A stretch of DNA of 64,000 nucleotides, from contig NZ_CP129884.1 of NCBI RefSeq assembly GCF_030490285.1, positions 682,001 to 746,000 of the forward strand. The letters run 5' to 3'. The notes beneath the pieces are model-generated. The model had not been told where the DNA came from. It did not search any database and saw nothing but the letters and a program-made list of their open reading frames with translations. The stretch is from Methylomonas montana. Its GTDB lineage: Bacteria > Pseudomonadota > Gammaproteobacteria > Methylococcales > Methylomonadaceae. Shown one piece after another: positions 49,477 to 57,448 of this stretch; the stretch's first letter is position 1, and each line of letters starts with the position of its first letter. The position numbers and the translations under genes were made by a program.

Positions 49477-49499
49477 GGTTTCCGCGACGCTATTGCTGA

Positions 49500-49892
49500 T
49501 TAATTGACCACGTTGTGGCCGCGTTGTCTCAGGCAGTTGCGATAGGCGTTTTTATAACTATCGTTGGAATGGATGCCTTGTTGCGCGCCGCCGCCGATGC
49601 CGCCGGCCGCAGCGCCGATGGCTGCACCCGTGCCGGGGTTGCCTGTGATCGCGCCGATCGCTGCGCCGCCAGCGGCGCCAACCAAACCGCCTACGGCGGC
49701 ACCGGTAGCGGTGTCCTTAACAGTGCTAGCGGACTGCGAAGCCAGTTGTTGGCATTCCTGCATGTCTTGGTTCAAACGGTAAGCGTTGCGGTCGTTGTAT
49801 GTATCCACGGTGGGTGTCCAGCCGGTGGTGGTGGCGCAGCCGGCTACCAACAGGCTGGTTGCGAAAATCGACGTGAGCAATAATTTAGTCAT
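49500..49892 (-). CDS. Glycine-zipper outer-membrane lipoprotein
   Basis: A 130-residue lipoprotein starting at ATG 49892 (AAGGAG site eight bases upstream). The signal is MTKLLLTSIFATSLLVAGC, with lipobox LVAGC (Cys19). A central glycine zipper (about residues 60-110: GAAVGGLVGAAGGAAIGAI and GTGAAIGAAAGGIGGG) could insert into or span a membrane. The tail YKNAYRNCLRQRGHNVV resembles YMGG-type glycine-zipper proteins. The open frame extends upstream to 49973, without a ribosome site. Confidence 0.85.
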   Translation of the reverse strand: MTKLLLTSIFATSLLVAGCATTTGWTPTVDTYNDRNAYRLNQDMQECQQLASQSASTVKDTATGAAVGGLVGAAGGAAIGAITGNPGTGAAIGAAAGGIGGGAQQGIHSNDSYKNAYRNCLRQRGHNVVN

Positions 49893-49979
49893 GATAAAAC
49901 TCCTTAAGCGATGCCTAATGGGCAAAAGACAGTTAGAGAGTAGCTGATTTCGCACCATTTTGGAAATGATCAAGTCAAA

Positions 49980-50009
49980 TTGACAGTCGCGCGGCTCATC
50001 ACGTATGAT
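49980..50009 (+). promoter_or_regulatory. Sigma-70 promoter of the rpmH operon
   Basis: TTGACA (49980-49985) and TATGAT (50004-50009) are separated by 18 bp and lie about 45 bases upstream of rpmH. The -35 is perfect and the -10 has one mismatch. Confidence 0.75.
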
Positions 50010-50052
50010 TCGCAGCCTTTTTTATCCGTTTTATCACCATAGGCAGTAGCAA

Positions 50053-50187
50053 ATGAAAAGAACTTATCAACCTAGCAAAATCAAACGTGCCAGAACTCAT
50101 GGTTTTCGTGCCAGAATGGCTACCGTCGGTGGTCGTAAAGTGATCAACGCGCGCAGAGCAAAAGGTCGCGCATCGCTGACGGTTTAA
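50053..50187 (+). CDS. rpmH: 50S ribosomal protein L34
   Basis: The complete 44-residue L34 begins [20 protein letters not shown] and ends GRASLTV. Highly basic, it matches the family over the full length. It is the first gene of rpmH-rnpA-yidD-yidC-mnmE. The dnaA gene that usually lies upstream near the origin is absent here; a lipoprotein gene is found instead. Confidence 0.98.
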   Translation: MKRTYQPSKIKRARTHGFRARMATVGGRKVINARRAKGRASLTV

Positions 50188-50556
50188 TTGTCGGCGGAAG
50201 ATTTCGGCTTTCCCGATCAGTATCGGCTAGGGACGCCCGCTGAGTATAAAAAAGTATTTACCAATCCCGTAAAATCGACCGATAAGTATTTTACGGTGTT
50301 GGCGACCGGCAACAGCCTGACGCATCCGCGTTTGGGTTTAGCCATCGCCAAAAAAACTATAAAAAAAGCAGTCGCAAGGAACCGCATTAAGAGGGCTGTC
50401 AGGGAAAGTTTTAGATTACAGCGTCAACATATCGTCGGCATTGATATTGTTGTTTTGGCACGAGGCGATGCAGCAAATGCAGCCTCGCCGATATTGAGGA
50501 AGTCATTGGAAAGGCATTGGCTTAAACTGGTAGATCGATGCGATTCCTGCTCATAA
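50188..50556 (+). CDS. rnpA: Ribonuclease P protein component
   Basis: RnpA, 122 residues, assists the RNase P RNA in maturing tRNA 5' ends. The signature [13 protein letters not shown] is at about residues 69-81, with [15 protein letters not shown] before it and [11 protein letters not shown] after. The frame begins at TTG 50188, directly after the rpmH stop (TAATTG). It has no other start before TPAEYKKVF, so translation probably depends on coupling to rpmH. Confidence 0.95.
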   Translation: MSAEDFGFPDQYRLGTPAEYKKVFTNPVKSTDKYFTVLATGNSLTHPRLGLAIAKKTIKKAVARNRIKRAVRESFRLQRQHIVGIDIVVLARGDAANAASPILRKSLERHWLKLVDRCDSCS

Positions 50557-50762
50557 CCCTGATCAAGGTTTACAAATACTTCATAAGTCCTTTGCTGGGA
50601 CCCAGATGTCGTTTTTATCCCAGCTGTTCAAGTTATGGCTTAGAGGCAATCCAGATTCATGGTGCTTTCAAAGGCTCTTACCTCACGCTTCGACGATTAT
50701 TGAAATGCCACCCGTTCCACGAAGGTGGCATTGATCCCGTTCCGGAAAAATTGAGTAAATAA
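50538..50762 (+). CDS. yidD: Membrane protein insertion efficiency factor YidD
   Basis: A 74-residue protein assisting YidC-dependent membrane insertion. It has an amphipathic N-terminal helix ([35 protein letters not shown]), with three conserved cysteines, and [12 protein letters not shown] at the C-terminus. It overlaps rnpA by 19 bases, and yidC follows two bases later. Confidence 0.96.
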   Translation: MRFLLITLIKVYKYFISPLLGPRCRFYPSCSSYGLEAIQIHGAFKGSYLTLRRLLKCHPFHEGGIDPVPEKLSK

Positions 50763-50764
50763 CA

Positions 50765-52468
50765 ATGGATAACATAAGATTTGTACTGGTCATGGCGATG
50801 TTGATGATCTCCTATATGCTTTGGGAGTCATGGCAGATTGATTATGGTCCGAAACCGCAGGCGATCATCTCGGACAAGCCCATTGTTGCCGGCGATGCAG
50901 GAGCGGTAACGGGGCAAGCCCAGGTCGGCGCTCAGCAAGCCGGCGCTGAAGCGGTAGCAGCGCAGGTCGCGGCCGACAAAGTGGTCAAAGTCAAAACCGA
51001 CGTCTTCGAGTTGGAAATCGACACCCAGGGCGGTACCTTGCGCAATCTCGATTTGTTGCAATATCCGCACGAAAAAGAAAATTCAGCGGTCACCAAAGCC
51101 TATGCCTTGATCGGTATGGATGCGCCGGCGAAAGATCTGTCGCCGATCCGTCTGTTCGATAGCAGCAACGAAAACATGTTCCTGGCGCAAACCGGCCTGG
51201 TGGCCAGCCAAAATTCGGCTGCAGCTCCCGATCATCATGCCGAATTCACCGCCGAGCAAACCTCTTATGTCTTACAAGACGGCCAGGAGCAAATCAGCAT
51301 TCCGTTAAGCTGGACCAATCAACAAGGCCTGAAAGTCGTCAAGACTTTTACCTTTAAGCGTGGCAGTTATGTGGTGCAGGTCGATCAAAAAGTCGTCAAC
51401 CAGACAGCCAACCCTTGGGTCGGCAAACAATACGATCAATTGTTGCGGGTCGAACATAGCGACAAGAACAATAATAATTTCATCAGAACTTACTCCGGTG
51501 GCGTGGTTTACACCGAGAAAGACAAATACAAGAAAGTTAAATACGAAGATATGGCGGACGACACCTTAAATGTCACCAGCCAAGGTGGTTGGAGCGCGTT
51601 TATCCAGCATTACTTCGCCGCTGCCTGGATTCCGCCAGCCGATCAGGAAAACCATTTCTACACCAAGGCGCTGAACGATTTCCGCTACGTCATCGGTTCT
51701 TACTCGCCGGATGTGACCGTGGTGCCGAATAGCGAAGCGGTACTTAGTGCTCAATTGTTTGTCGGCCCTAAAATTCAGCCGATCATGGAAGCCACCGCGC
51801 CGGGTCTGGAATTGACAGTCGATTACAGCTGGTTGACCGTGGTCGCCAAACCGATCTATTGGTTGTTGAATCAAATTTATGGCTATGTTAACAACTGGGG
51901 TATCGCGATTTTGGGTGTCACCTTGTGCATCAAACTGCTGTTCTTCAAATTGTCTAAAACCAGCTTCCAGTCCATGGCGAAAATGCGCAAAATTCAGCCG
52001 CGTTTGAAAGAGCTGCAAGAGCGTTATGGCGAGGACCGTCAGAAATTCAACACCGAAATGATGGCGATGTACAAGCGCGAGAAAGTCAACCCCTTGGGCG
52101 GTTGCTTGCCGATCATGGTGCAGATTCCGGTGTTCATTTCCTTGTACTGGGTGTTGATCGAAACCGTTGAATTGCGTCAGGCCGAATTTGCGCTGTGGAT
52201 ACATGACTTGTCCGCGCAAGACCCATTCTATCTGCTGCCGATTCTGTACGGCATCACCATGAAGATTCAGCAAAGCCTGAATCCGGCGCCGATCGATCCA
52301 TTGCAAGCGCAGGTGATGAAAATGTTCCCTATCGTGTTTACGGTGTTCTTCCTGTTCTTCCCGTCGGGCTTGGTACTGTACTGGATTTGCAACAACAGCT
52401 TGTCGATCATCCAGCAATGGTACATCACCAAGCACGTGCTTGAAGAAGACGCTCACGCACATCACTAA
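50765..52468 (+). CDS. yidC: Membrane protein insertase YidC
   Basis: A 567-residue polytopic insertase. It has one N-terminal helix, a large periplasmic beta-sandwich domain (about residues 75-340), then the five-helix core. In the core, PLGGCLPIMVQIPVFISLYWVL and the SGLVLYWICNNSLSIIQQWYI end are typical. The linker after the first helix is Ala- and Gln-rich. It is part of the rpmH operon; mnmE starts five bases after the stop. Confidence 0.97.
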   Translation: MDNIRFVLVMAMLMISYMLWESWQIDYGPKPQAIISDKPIVAGDAGAVTGQAQVGAQQAGAEAVAAQVAADKVVKVKTDVFELEIDTQGGTLRNLDLLQYPHEKENSAVTKAYALIGMDAPAKDLSPIRLFDSSNENMFLAQTGLVASQNSAAAPDHHAEFTAEQTSYVLQDGQEQISIPLSWTNQQGLKVVKTFTFKRGSYVVQVDQKVVNQTANPWVGKQYDQLLRVEHSDKNNNNFIRTYSGGVVYTEKDKYKKVKYEDMADDTLNVTSQGGWSAFIQHYFAAAWIPPADQENHFYTKALNDFRYVIGSYSPDVTVVPNSEAVLSAQLFVGPKIQPIMEATAPGLELTVDYSWLTVVAKPIYWLLNQIYGYVNNWGIAILGVTLCIKLLFFKLSKTSFQSMAKMRKIQPRLKELQERYGEDRQKFNTEMMAMYKREKVNPLGGCLPIMVQIPVFISLYWVLIETVELRQAEFALWIHDLSAQDPFYLLPILYGITMKIQQSLNPAPIDPLQAQVMKMFPIVFTVFFLFFPSGLVLYWICNNSLSIIQQWYITKHVLEEDAHAHH

Positions 52469-52473
52469 AAGCC

Positions 52474-53814
52474 ATGCTTGACGGCGACACCATAGCCGCC
52501 ATCGCCACGCCGCCGGGAAACGGCGGCGTCGGCATCATTCGCATCTCCGGGCCGGCCGCGCCCGGCATCGCCGAAAACCTCACCGGCAAAATCCTACCCA
52601 AACCGCGTTACGCGCAATTCTCCAATTTTCTCGATGCCGACGGTTACGTAATCGACAGCGGTTTGCTGCTGTATTTTGCCGCGCCGGCCTCGTTTACCGG
52701 CGAACAGGTATTGGAATTGCAAGGCCACGGCGGTAGCGTGGTGTTGGATATGCTATTACGACGTGTGCTGGAACTGGGCGCGCGTTTGGCTAACCCCGGC
52801 GAATTCAGTCAGCGGGCTTTTCTAAACAACAAAATTGACTTGGCCCAGGCCGAAGCGATTGCGGACCTGATCAGCAGCGGCACCGAACAAGCCGTGCGTT
52901 CTGCCCAGCAATCCATGCAGGGCGTGTTTTCCGAGCAAATCAACGAACTGATAGACGAACTGATCGAGTTGCGGGTGTTTATCGAAGCGGCCATCGATTT
53001 TGTCGATGAAGAAATCGATTTTCTCGGCGACGGTGTGGTGGCCGGGCGAATCCAGCGCTTGCAAGCCAAGCTTGCCGAAATCTGTAAAACCGCTCAGCAG
53101 GGTAGGTTGTTACATGACGGCATGACTGTGGTGCTGGCCGGCAAACCCAACGCCGGCAAATCCAGTTTATTGAATGCCTTGGCCGGTCACGACGCGGCGA
53201 TTGTGACCGACATCGCCGGCACCACCCGCGATGTATTGCGCGAACGCATCCAACTGGATGGCATGCCACTGCATGTCATCGACACCGCCGGCTTGCACGA
53301 CAGCGATAATCCGGTCGAGCAGGAAGGTATCCGCCGTGCCCGCCAGGAAATCGCCAAAGCCGATCAGATTTTATTGTTAATAGACAGCACCGATACCGAT
53401 AGCGCCAGCTTAGACGACAGTCTGCCCGCCAATATTGCCATTACCAAAGTCTTTAACAAAATCGATTTGGTTGGCGGCCAAGCTCGAGCCGCACAAACCC
53501 CGCAAGGCACGGAAATTCATTTATCCATCAAACACCGGCTGGGCCTGGATTTGCTGCGCCAGCACCTGAAGCAAAGCATGGGTTTTACCGAAAGCGCGGA
53601 TAACGTGTTTGTCGCCAGAACCCGCCATATCCAGGCCTTACAGCAAGCGGCGCAAGCCGTAGACAGCGCCGCCGAGCAGCTACGTCATCAGGCTCACGAG
53701 TTGGTCGCCGAAGAACTGCGCCAGGCCCAAACCAGTTTGTCGGCCATCACCGGCGAATTCACTTCCGACGATTTGTTGGGCGAGATTTTTTCCAACTTTT
53801 GTATCGGAAAGTGA
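52474..53814 (+). CDS. mnmE: tRNA modification GTPase MnmE
   Basis: With MnmG this 446-residue GTPase makes the 5-carboxymethylaminomethyl modification on wobble uridine. It has an N-terminal formyl-tetrahydrofolate domain (DTIAAIATPPGNGGVGIIRISG), a helical domain, and a G domain with G1 GKPNAGKSSLLNAL, G2 GTTRD, G3 DTAGLHD and G4 NKID. It ends at the obligatory FCIGK. A hairpin follows in the AT-rich stretch. Confidence 0.97.
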   Translation: MLDGDTIAAIATPPGNGGVGIIRISGPAAPGIAENLTGKILPKPRYAQFSNFLDADGYVIDSGLLLYFAAPASFTGEQVLELQGHGGSVVLDMLLRRVLELGARLANPGEFSQRAFLNNKIDLAQAEAIADLISSGTEQAVRSAQQSMQGVFSEQINELIDELIELRVFIEAAIDFVDEEIDFLGDGVVAGRIQRLQAKLAEICKTAQQGRLLHDGMTVVLAGKPNAGKSSLLNALAGHDAAIVTDIAGTTRDVLRERIQLDGMPLHVIDTAGLHDSDNPVEQEGIRRARQEIAKADQILLLIDSTDTDSASLDDSLPANIAITKVFNKIDLVGGQARAAQTPQGTEIHLSIKHRLGLDLLRQHLKQSMGFTESADNVFVARTRHIQALQQAAQAVDSAAEQLRHQAHELVAEELRQAQTSLSAITGEFTSDDLLGEIFSNFCIGK

Positions 53815-53920
53815 AGCAGTAAAACAAGCGAAAACAACAAAAAATAAAGTGCTGTAAAAACAACGATATAGGTGCTTTTTCCTGTTTTTTGCTTTCTGTT
53901 TATTTCCATTTATTTCTATA

Positions 53921-53963
53921 TTTTTACACTTTTGCTCTCTACGAGTGTAAGCAAGTGTAAAAA
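53921..53963 (+). terminator. Long inverted repeat after mnmE
   Basis: TTTTTACACTT (53921-53931) is mirrored by AAGTGTAAAAA (53953-53963) in an AT-rich stretch downstream of mnmE. The A- and T-ends would let it work in both directions. A second AGTGTAA copy lies in the loop. Confidence 0.5.
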
Positions 53964-54011
53964 AATGAAGATAAGTATCGAGAAGCAAAAAAACAAAGAG
54001 GGCTCCAATCG

Positions 54012-54320
54012 GCGATTCGGCGGATTCTGGCGGGCGGCATTTATCTAAGCGACGACATGCAAAAACGGGTATTAGAACGCATGGGCGCTCGCCGTTTCGA
54101 GCAGGCGACAGCCGATCTTACGGCGAGCCCGACCAACCGCGAGTTCGAGGTGTTGAGGCTGATCGGTTTTGGTTTCGGGACTCGGCAGATTGCTGAAAAA
54201 CTAAAGCGCAGCGTCAAGACCATCGAAGCCCATCGCGCCAATATCAAGGAAAAACTGGGGCTAAAAACCGGAACGGAATTGATTCGTTACGCAATCATGT
54301 GGATAAAAGATAAGGACTGA
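54012..54320 (+). pseudogene. Truncated NarL/FixJ-type response regulator, DNA-binding part only
   Basis: From ATG 54057 the frame gives 87 residues with a complete LuxR-type helix-turn-helix (REFEVLRLIGFGFGTRQIAEKL, SVKTIEAHRANIKEKLGL). Upstream in the same frame, 54012-54056 still encodes AIRRILAGGIYLSDD, the normal linker of such regulators. Before that the sequence becomes AT-rich with no receiver domain, and a stop lies at 53958. So the N-terminal receiver domain has been lost. The DNA-binding piece could still be made if a start is used, but no ribosome site is evident. A palindrome lies just downstream (54329-54349). Confidence 0.7.
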
Positions 54321-54328
54321 TATCAATA

Positions 54329-54349
54329 AAATAGGGGAACTCCCTATTT
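54329..54349. promoter_or_regulatory. AAATAGGG palindrome, possible operator
   Basis: AAATAGGG and CCCTATTT are perfect inverted repeats around GAACT. It sits nine bases after the response-regulator remnant and lacks a U-run, so it could be an operator for a LuxR-type protein as well as a weak hairpin. Confidence 0.35.
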
Positions 54350-54539
54350 CAGATTGAGGGTAATGCCTATTAACAAGCCGGGCATCGCCTTATATCCTAC
54401 AAAAGCTTGCCACCCTACACCCATAACAAGCAAGTTACAGCGTTAGCTGTATGGTGTCCGGCTCAACTTCATTAGCTTCCTATCCATGATGACGGTTGGA
54501 CTAGTCCAAAATTCTAATTCTAAACACGAGAGGCTTGTC

Positions 54540-54818
54540 ATGTTTAAATCGCGTAAATTATTTCTTAGCTTATCTGCTCTTATAGTTTTATTTTGCTCAA
54601 ATTGCCACGCGGAATCGCTTGCTCAGTCGCAGACTGACGAACAACTGAATGCCCAGATCCAGGAACTGCAAACGCAAATATCGACAGCAAATACCAAAAT
54701 TGCCGAATTGGAAGATATAAGAAATTTAAATATATCTGAGGCGCGTATATTGGATGAACCGCGCGGAAACGACATAAAGCGTTTGCCGGCGAAGCTATGC
54801 AAACCTTGCTGGCGCTAG
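54540..54818 (+). CDS. Small secreted coiled-coil protein of unknown function
   Basis: A 92-residue product starting at ATG 54540, which has an AGAGG ribosome site; the frame continues upstream without one. The signal peptide (KLFLSLSALIVLFCSNCHAES) is followed by a heptad-like coiled coil (DEQLNAQIQELQTQISTANTKIAELED) and a basic Cys-containing tail. It is probably periplasmic or lipid-anchored (LFCSNC could also be read as a poor lipobox). No family is recognised. It is convergent with the SagB-like gene. Confidence 0.5.
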   Translation: MFKSRKLFLSLSALIVLFCSNCHAESLAQSQTDEQLNAQIQELQTQISTANTKIAELEDIRNLNISEARILDEPRGNDIKRLPAKLCKPCWR

Positions 54819-54861
54819 GCGAGTAAGCCGGCGTGAACATGAAAATAGCATGGGCTCAGCG

Positions 54862-56454
54862 CTAACCCGATAGATGCGCATAAGCCGGTAAACTCTGGAG
54901 TCGGCCGTCGTCCAATGGCTCTCCCACAGTAAAGTGATACAGGCTTTGCCAAGCGTTATCCCGTAACCCCAGCATGCCGTGCACGGCGTCGTCGAAAAAA
55001 CAGCCAATGCCGGTGCCTCGTACACCGGCGACTTCGGCTTCCAGATATAAAATTTGTCCCAACATCCCACATTCCCAGAACAGCCGACGATAGCGCCAGG
55101 CTTCGGCTTCGACCTGATCGGCAAAGCGCGCCAGCATCCCCAGGCTAAAGGCGCTGTCGCTGGCGATCGGTTGGTGACAGGAGATAGTTTTGGCGGCTTG
55201 TCTGACATTGCCCGGCGTTAGGCGGTAGAACTCGAACGGCATCTCGATTGTTTGCCAGACAAAGTCTGTGGAAAATGCTTGCTTTAACTCGGTGAGCGCT
55301 TGCGGATCGCGCGGCAGTAGATATAAACCCGGTTCCAAGCCGGCGACTCGGTGAACGAAGATAACCGGATGCACTTGTGCCGGCCAGTTCCAGGCCGTGA
55401 ACGGCGGTTTGGCGTTGGGCAGAAGTGCCGACAACATGCGTTGAAAATCCGCCAATGGCAAATCCGGGGATTTGCCATTGAAGTGCTGGGCGCTGCGGCG
55501 TTGGCGAAATAATGTGCTGGCAGCGATGTTGTGGCTGGGTAGTGGCAGATCCAGGCCCGGCAGCGTGAGCCGTTCGGCGGCGCTAGCCGGCTTTGCGGCG
55601 TGCGCGGAGACTTCATCGATAATCGGCCAGCGGTAAAAATGCCGGCCGCTCAAACGTTCGGCAGTGCCGAACCATTCTGCCGATTGCAGGATTTGCGACA
55701 AATGTCCGGCATCGAAACCAGTCACCGCTTGCCGGTCGCTGCGTATGCGGCAAAATAAATCGGGCGCTTCGTGTTCGGTTGGGACAAAATCGTCGTTACG
55801 ATCCAGTCCTAACCAGGCGGCGACATCGGCATCGGCGGATTCGCTCAGCAATTCAATTGACCAACCCAGGCCGGCGGCGGCGTAGCTCAATGCGGCTAGT
55901 GCATGGCCGATGTCGTGCTGGCAATAGCGAAACGCCCGCTCGCCGTATTTCCAGGCTTCTCGCCAATGGATGGACGACAAGCCGATGTATAACTCGGGCC
56001 GAGTAGCGTCGGCATGGAACCGGCTGCGCCGTTCCAGCGCATGATCGTGGCTGACATAATGATATACGCCGGGTTGCAACAGATCTGGGTCGGTGCACAA
56101 TAAATAGGCTTCGGTCGGGTGCAGATTGCCGCTGGACGGGTTGCAGCGCAAGGCCCAGCGATCCGGGCCGAATTGTTTCCAGGCCGACAAGCCGAACGAC
56201 AATTCCAACATCAGCCCCAGGTTGGTCAGCGTCAAAGGCTGTGAAGCAATCTGTTCCGGTTTGTCCATATCGCCAAACAAGCAAGCCAATTGCGCGCCGG
56301 GCAGCGGCAAGGCTAGCGTTTCGCAGCCGCTAAAACGCCGGAACGGATTGGGTTGGTCGTCCCAGTCCAGCGTTTCCGGGCCTTTGGCATAAGCGTTGAG
56401 CTGGTGTTTGGTGCGCTGGTGGTACTGGATGACGGCTTCGGATGAGTTTTCCAT
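54862..56454 (-). CDS. SagB-type twin nitroreductase-fold dehydrogenase
   Basis: A 530-residue protein with two nitroreductase/SagB-like halves. The first (about residues 50-270) contains LALPLPGA, RCNPSSGNLHPTEAYLL, YHYVSHDHALE and DIGHALAALSYAAAGLGW. The second (about 285-520) contains RRSAQHFNGKSPD, HRVAGLEPGLYLLPRDP and FWECGMLGQILYLEAEVAGVRGTGIGCFFDDAVH. These FMN-dependent folds oxidise azolines in thiazole/oxazole-modified peptides or reduce other substrates; no cyclodehydratase or precursor peptide is visible. The ATG at 56454 has a GAGGA site. It lies downstream of nifZ on the same strand, separated by a strong hairpin. Confidence 0.78.
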   Translation of the reverse strand: MENSSEAVIQYHQRTKHQLNAYAKGPETLDWDDQPNPFRRFSGCETLALPLPGAQLACLFGDMDKPEQIASQPLTLTNLGLMLELSFGLSAWKQFGPDRWALRCNPSSGNLHPTEAYLLCTDPDLLQPGVYHYVSHDHALERRSRFHADATRPELYIGLSSIHWREAWKYGERAFRYCQHDIGHALAALSYAAAGLGWSIELLSESADADVAAWLGLDRNDDFVPTEHEAPDLFCRIRSDRQAVTGFDAGHLSQILQSAEWFGTAERLSGRHFYRWPIIDEVSAHAAKPASAAERLTLPGLDLPLPSHNIAASTLFRQRRSAQHFNGKSPDLPLADFQRMLSALLPNAKPPFTAWNWPAQVHPVIFVHRVAGLEPGLYLLPRDPQALTELKQAFSTDFVWQTIEMPFEFYRLTPGNVRQAAKTISCHQPIASDSAFSLGMLARFADQVEAEAWRYRRLFWECGMLGQILYLEAEVAGVRGTGIGCFFDDAVHGMLGLRDNAWQSLYHFTVGEPLDDGRLQSLPAYAHLSG

Positions 56455-56544
56455 GGAGTCCTCGGTAGGCGGGGATAAAAGCGTTGGGTAAACCTTAAAA
56501 GAGCGGCGAGACTGCCGTTGTGCCAATGACTGGATTTCGGCTCG

Positions 56545-56578
56545 GCGCGCCGAGACCAATAGATGGCTCTCGGCGCGC
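56545..56578 (-). terminator. Very GC-rich 11-bp hairpin between nifZ-like gene and SagB-like gene
   Basis: GCGCGCCGAGA (56545-56555) and TCTCGGCGCGC (56568-56578) form a perfect stem with a 12-base loop. It follows the nifZ-like stop, so it may separate the two transcription units. No U-run. Confidence 0.5.
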
Positions 56579-56617
56579 GGCGAGTTTTATCGGCGTCAGG
56601 GCGAATGATGAGCTTGC

Positions 56618-56878
56618 TTAGGATACCAGTTCCGGCAGCATTAAATCTTCGGTCCAGCAGCCGATAGGCCGGCCCAGATTTAATTCTTTGTCTTCGAAGC
56701 GCACCAGAAAAACGGTTAGTGCCGGGTCTTCCTCGACATGGCCTTTCATGACGATCACGCCGCGCGTACCTTCCTCAGCCAACACTTCGCCTTCCTCGCT
56801 ATCCGGCATACTGCCGTCGTCGACGATGGTGCGCGAGGCGTAGACCACATCGCCTAAATCCAAATCTTCTACATTCAT
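56618..56878 (-). CDS. nifZ: NifZ-domain protein
   Basis: An 86-residue protein, essentially only the NifZ domain: LDLGDVVYASRTIVDDGSMPD, EGEVLAEEGTRGVIVMKGHVEEDP, FLVRFEDKELNLGRPIGCWTEDLM. NifZ helps form the P-cluster during nitrogenase MoFe protein assembly. It is shorter than Azotobacter NifZ because the C-terminal tail is missing. The ATG at 56878 has an AGGAG site; the frame extends upstream to 56920 without one. It is divergent from iscA-nifUS, and the NifA site at 56900-56915 lies between, close to this gene. Confidence 0.85.
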   Translation of the reverse strand: MNVEDLDLGDVVYASRTIVDDGSMPDSEEGEVLAEEGTRGVIVMKGHVEEDPALTVFLVRFEDKELNLGRPIGCWTEDLMLPELVS

Positions 56879-56899
56879 TCTAATCTCCTGTGAGAGTTT

Positions 56900-56915
56900 T
56901 GTAGCAAAGCTGACA
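56900..56915. promoter_or_regulatory. NifA upstream activator site
   Basis: TGT-AGCAAAGCTG-ACA matches the NifA consensus TGT-N10-ACA exactly. It lies about 97 bp upstream of the sigma-54 promoter at 57012-57027, within the usual activator distance. Confidence 0.75.
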
Positions 56916-57011
56916 ATCACACCGGGTTTGTTGTGAAACGGCTTGCCGATAAAGTTTGGCCGGCTACCTTTGAGTGAGCAATTTCAGCGGTTTAGCCGAA
57001 ATTTTCGCGTA

Positions 57012-57027
57012 TGGCATGCTGGTTGCT
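57012..57027 (+). promoter_or_regulatory. Sigma-54 promoter of iscA-nifU-nifS
   Basis: TGGCATG-CTGG-TTGCT matches the -24/-12 consensus TGGCACG-N4-TTGCW with one mismatch. GG and GC are separated by exactly 10 bp. The start codon of iscA follows 47 bp downstream. Confidence 0.85.
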
Positions 57028-57073
57028 TTAACTGTTTACAAGATCAATGCCAAACCGTTCAGGAGACTTAAAG

Positions 57074-57430
57074 ATGATTACATTAACCGAAAGCGCCATT
57101 ACAGCCGTGGGTCGTTTTATTAGCAGTTCCGACAAGCCGACCGGTGGGCTGCGCATCGAAGTTACCGATGGCGGTTGTTCCGGGCTGTCTTATGGATTGC
57201 GCCTGGAAGCGAAAGAAAACCAGGACGATACCGTGATTGATTGCGGCGATGTCAAAGTGTTTGTCGATCCGCTCAGTCTGCCGAGTCTGGACGGTATGTC
57301 CATCGACTTCGTCGATAGCCTGGAAGGGTCGGGCTTTAAATTTACCAATCCCAATGCTGTAAAAAGCTGCGCATGCGGATCATCGTTTACCACCGGGGAG
57401 AGCGGCGGCACCCCAAAAACCTGTTCTTAA
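57074..57430 (+). CDS. Nif-type A-type iron-sulfur carrier (IscA/HesB family)
   Basis: A 118-residue protein starting at ATG 57074, with AGGAG eight bases upstream. The conserved cysteines are Cys35 (GGCSGLSY), Cys99 and Cys101 (SCACGSSF). A-type proteins carry Fe-S clusters from scaffold to target. It is the first gene under the sigma-54 promoter and is followed 18 bases later by nifU, as with the nif-linked IscA of Azotobacter. A short variable Gly/Ser/Thr tail ends the protein. Confidence 0.93.
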   Translation: MITLTESAITAVGRFISSSDKPTGGLRIEVTDGGCSGLSYGLRLEAKENQDDTVIDCGDVKVFVDPLSLPSLDGMSIDFVDSLEGSGFKFTNPNAVKSCACGSSFTTGESGGTPKTCS

Positions 57431-57448
57431 GAATTCGAGGAAGTAGCT

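Noticed and set aside
53815-54056. Insertion sequence as cause of the truncated regulator
   Set aside because: The AT-rich stretch has an inverted repeat but no transposase frame and no target-site duplication.
56455-56617. Possible minus-strand sigma-54 promoter (TTGGCAC) before the SagB-like gene
   Set aside because: The -24 element is good but no GC dinucleotide lies 10 bp further on, so the -12 element is missing.
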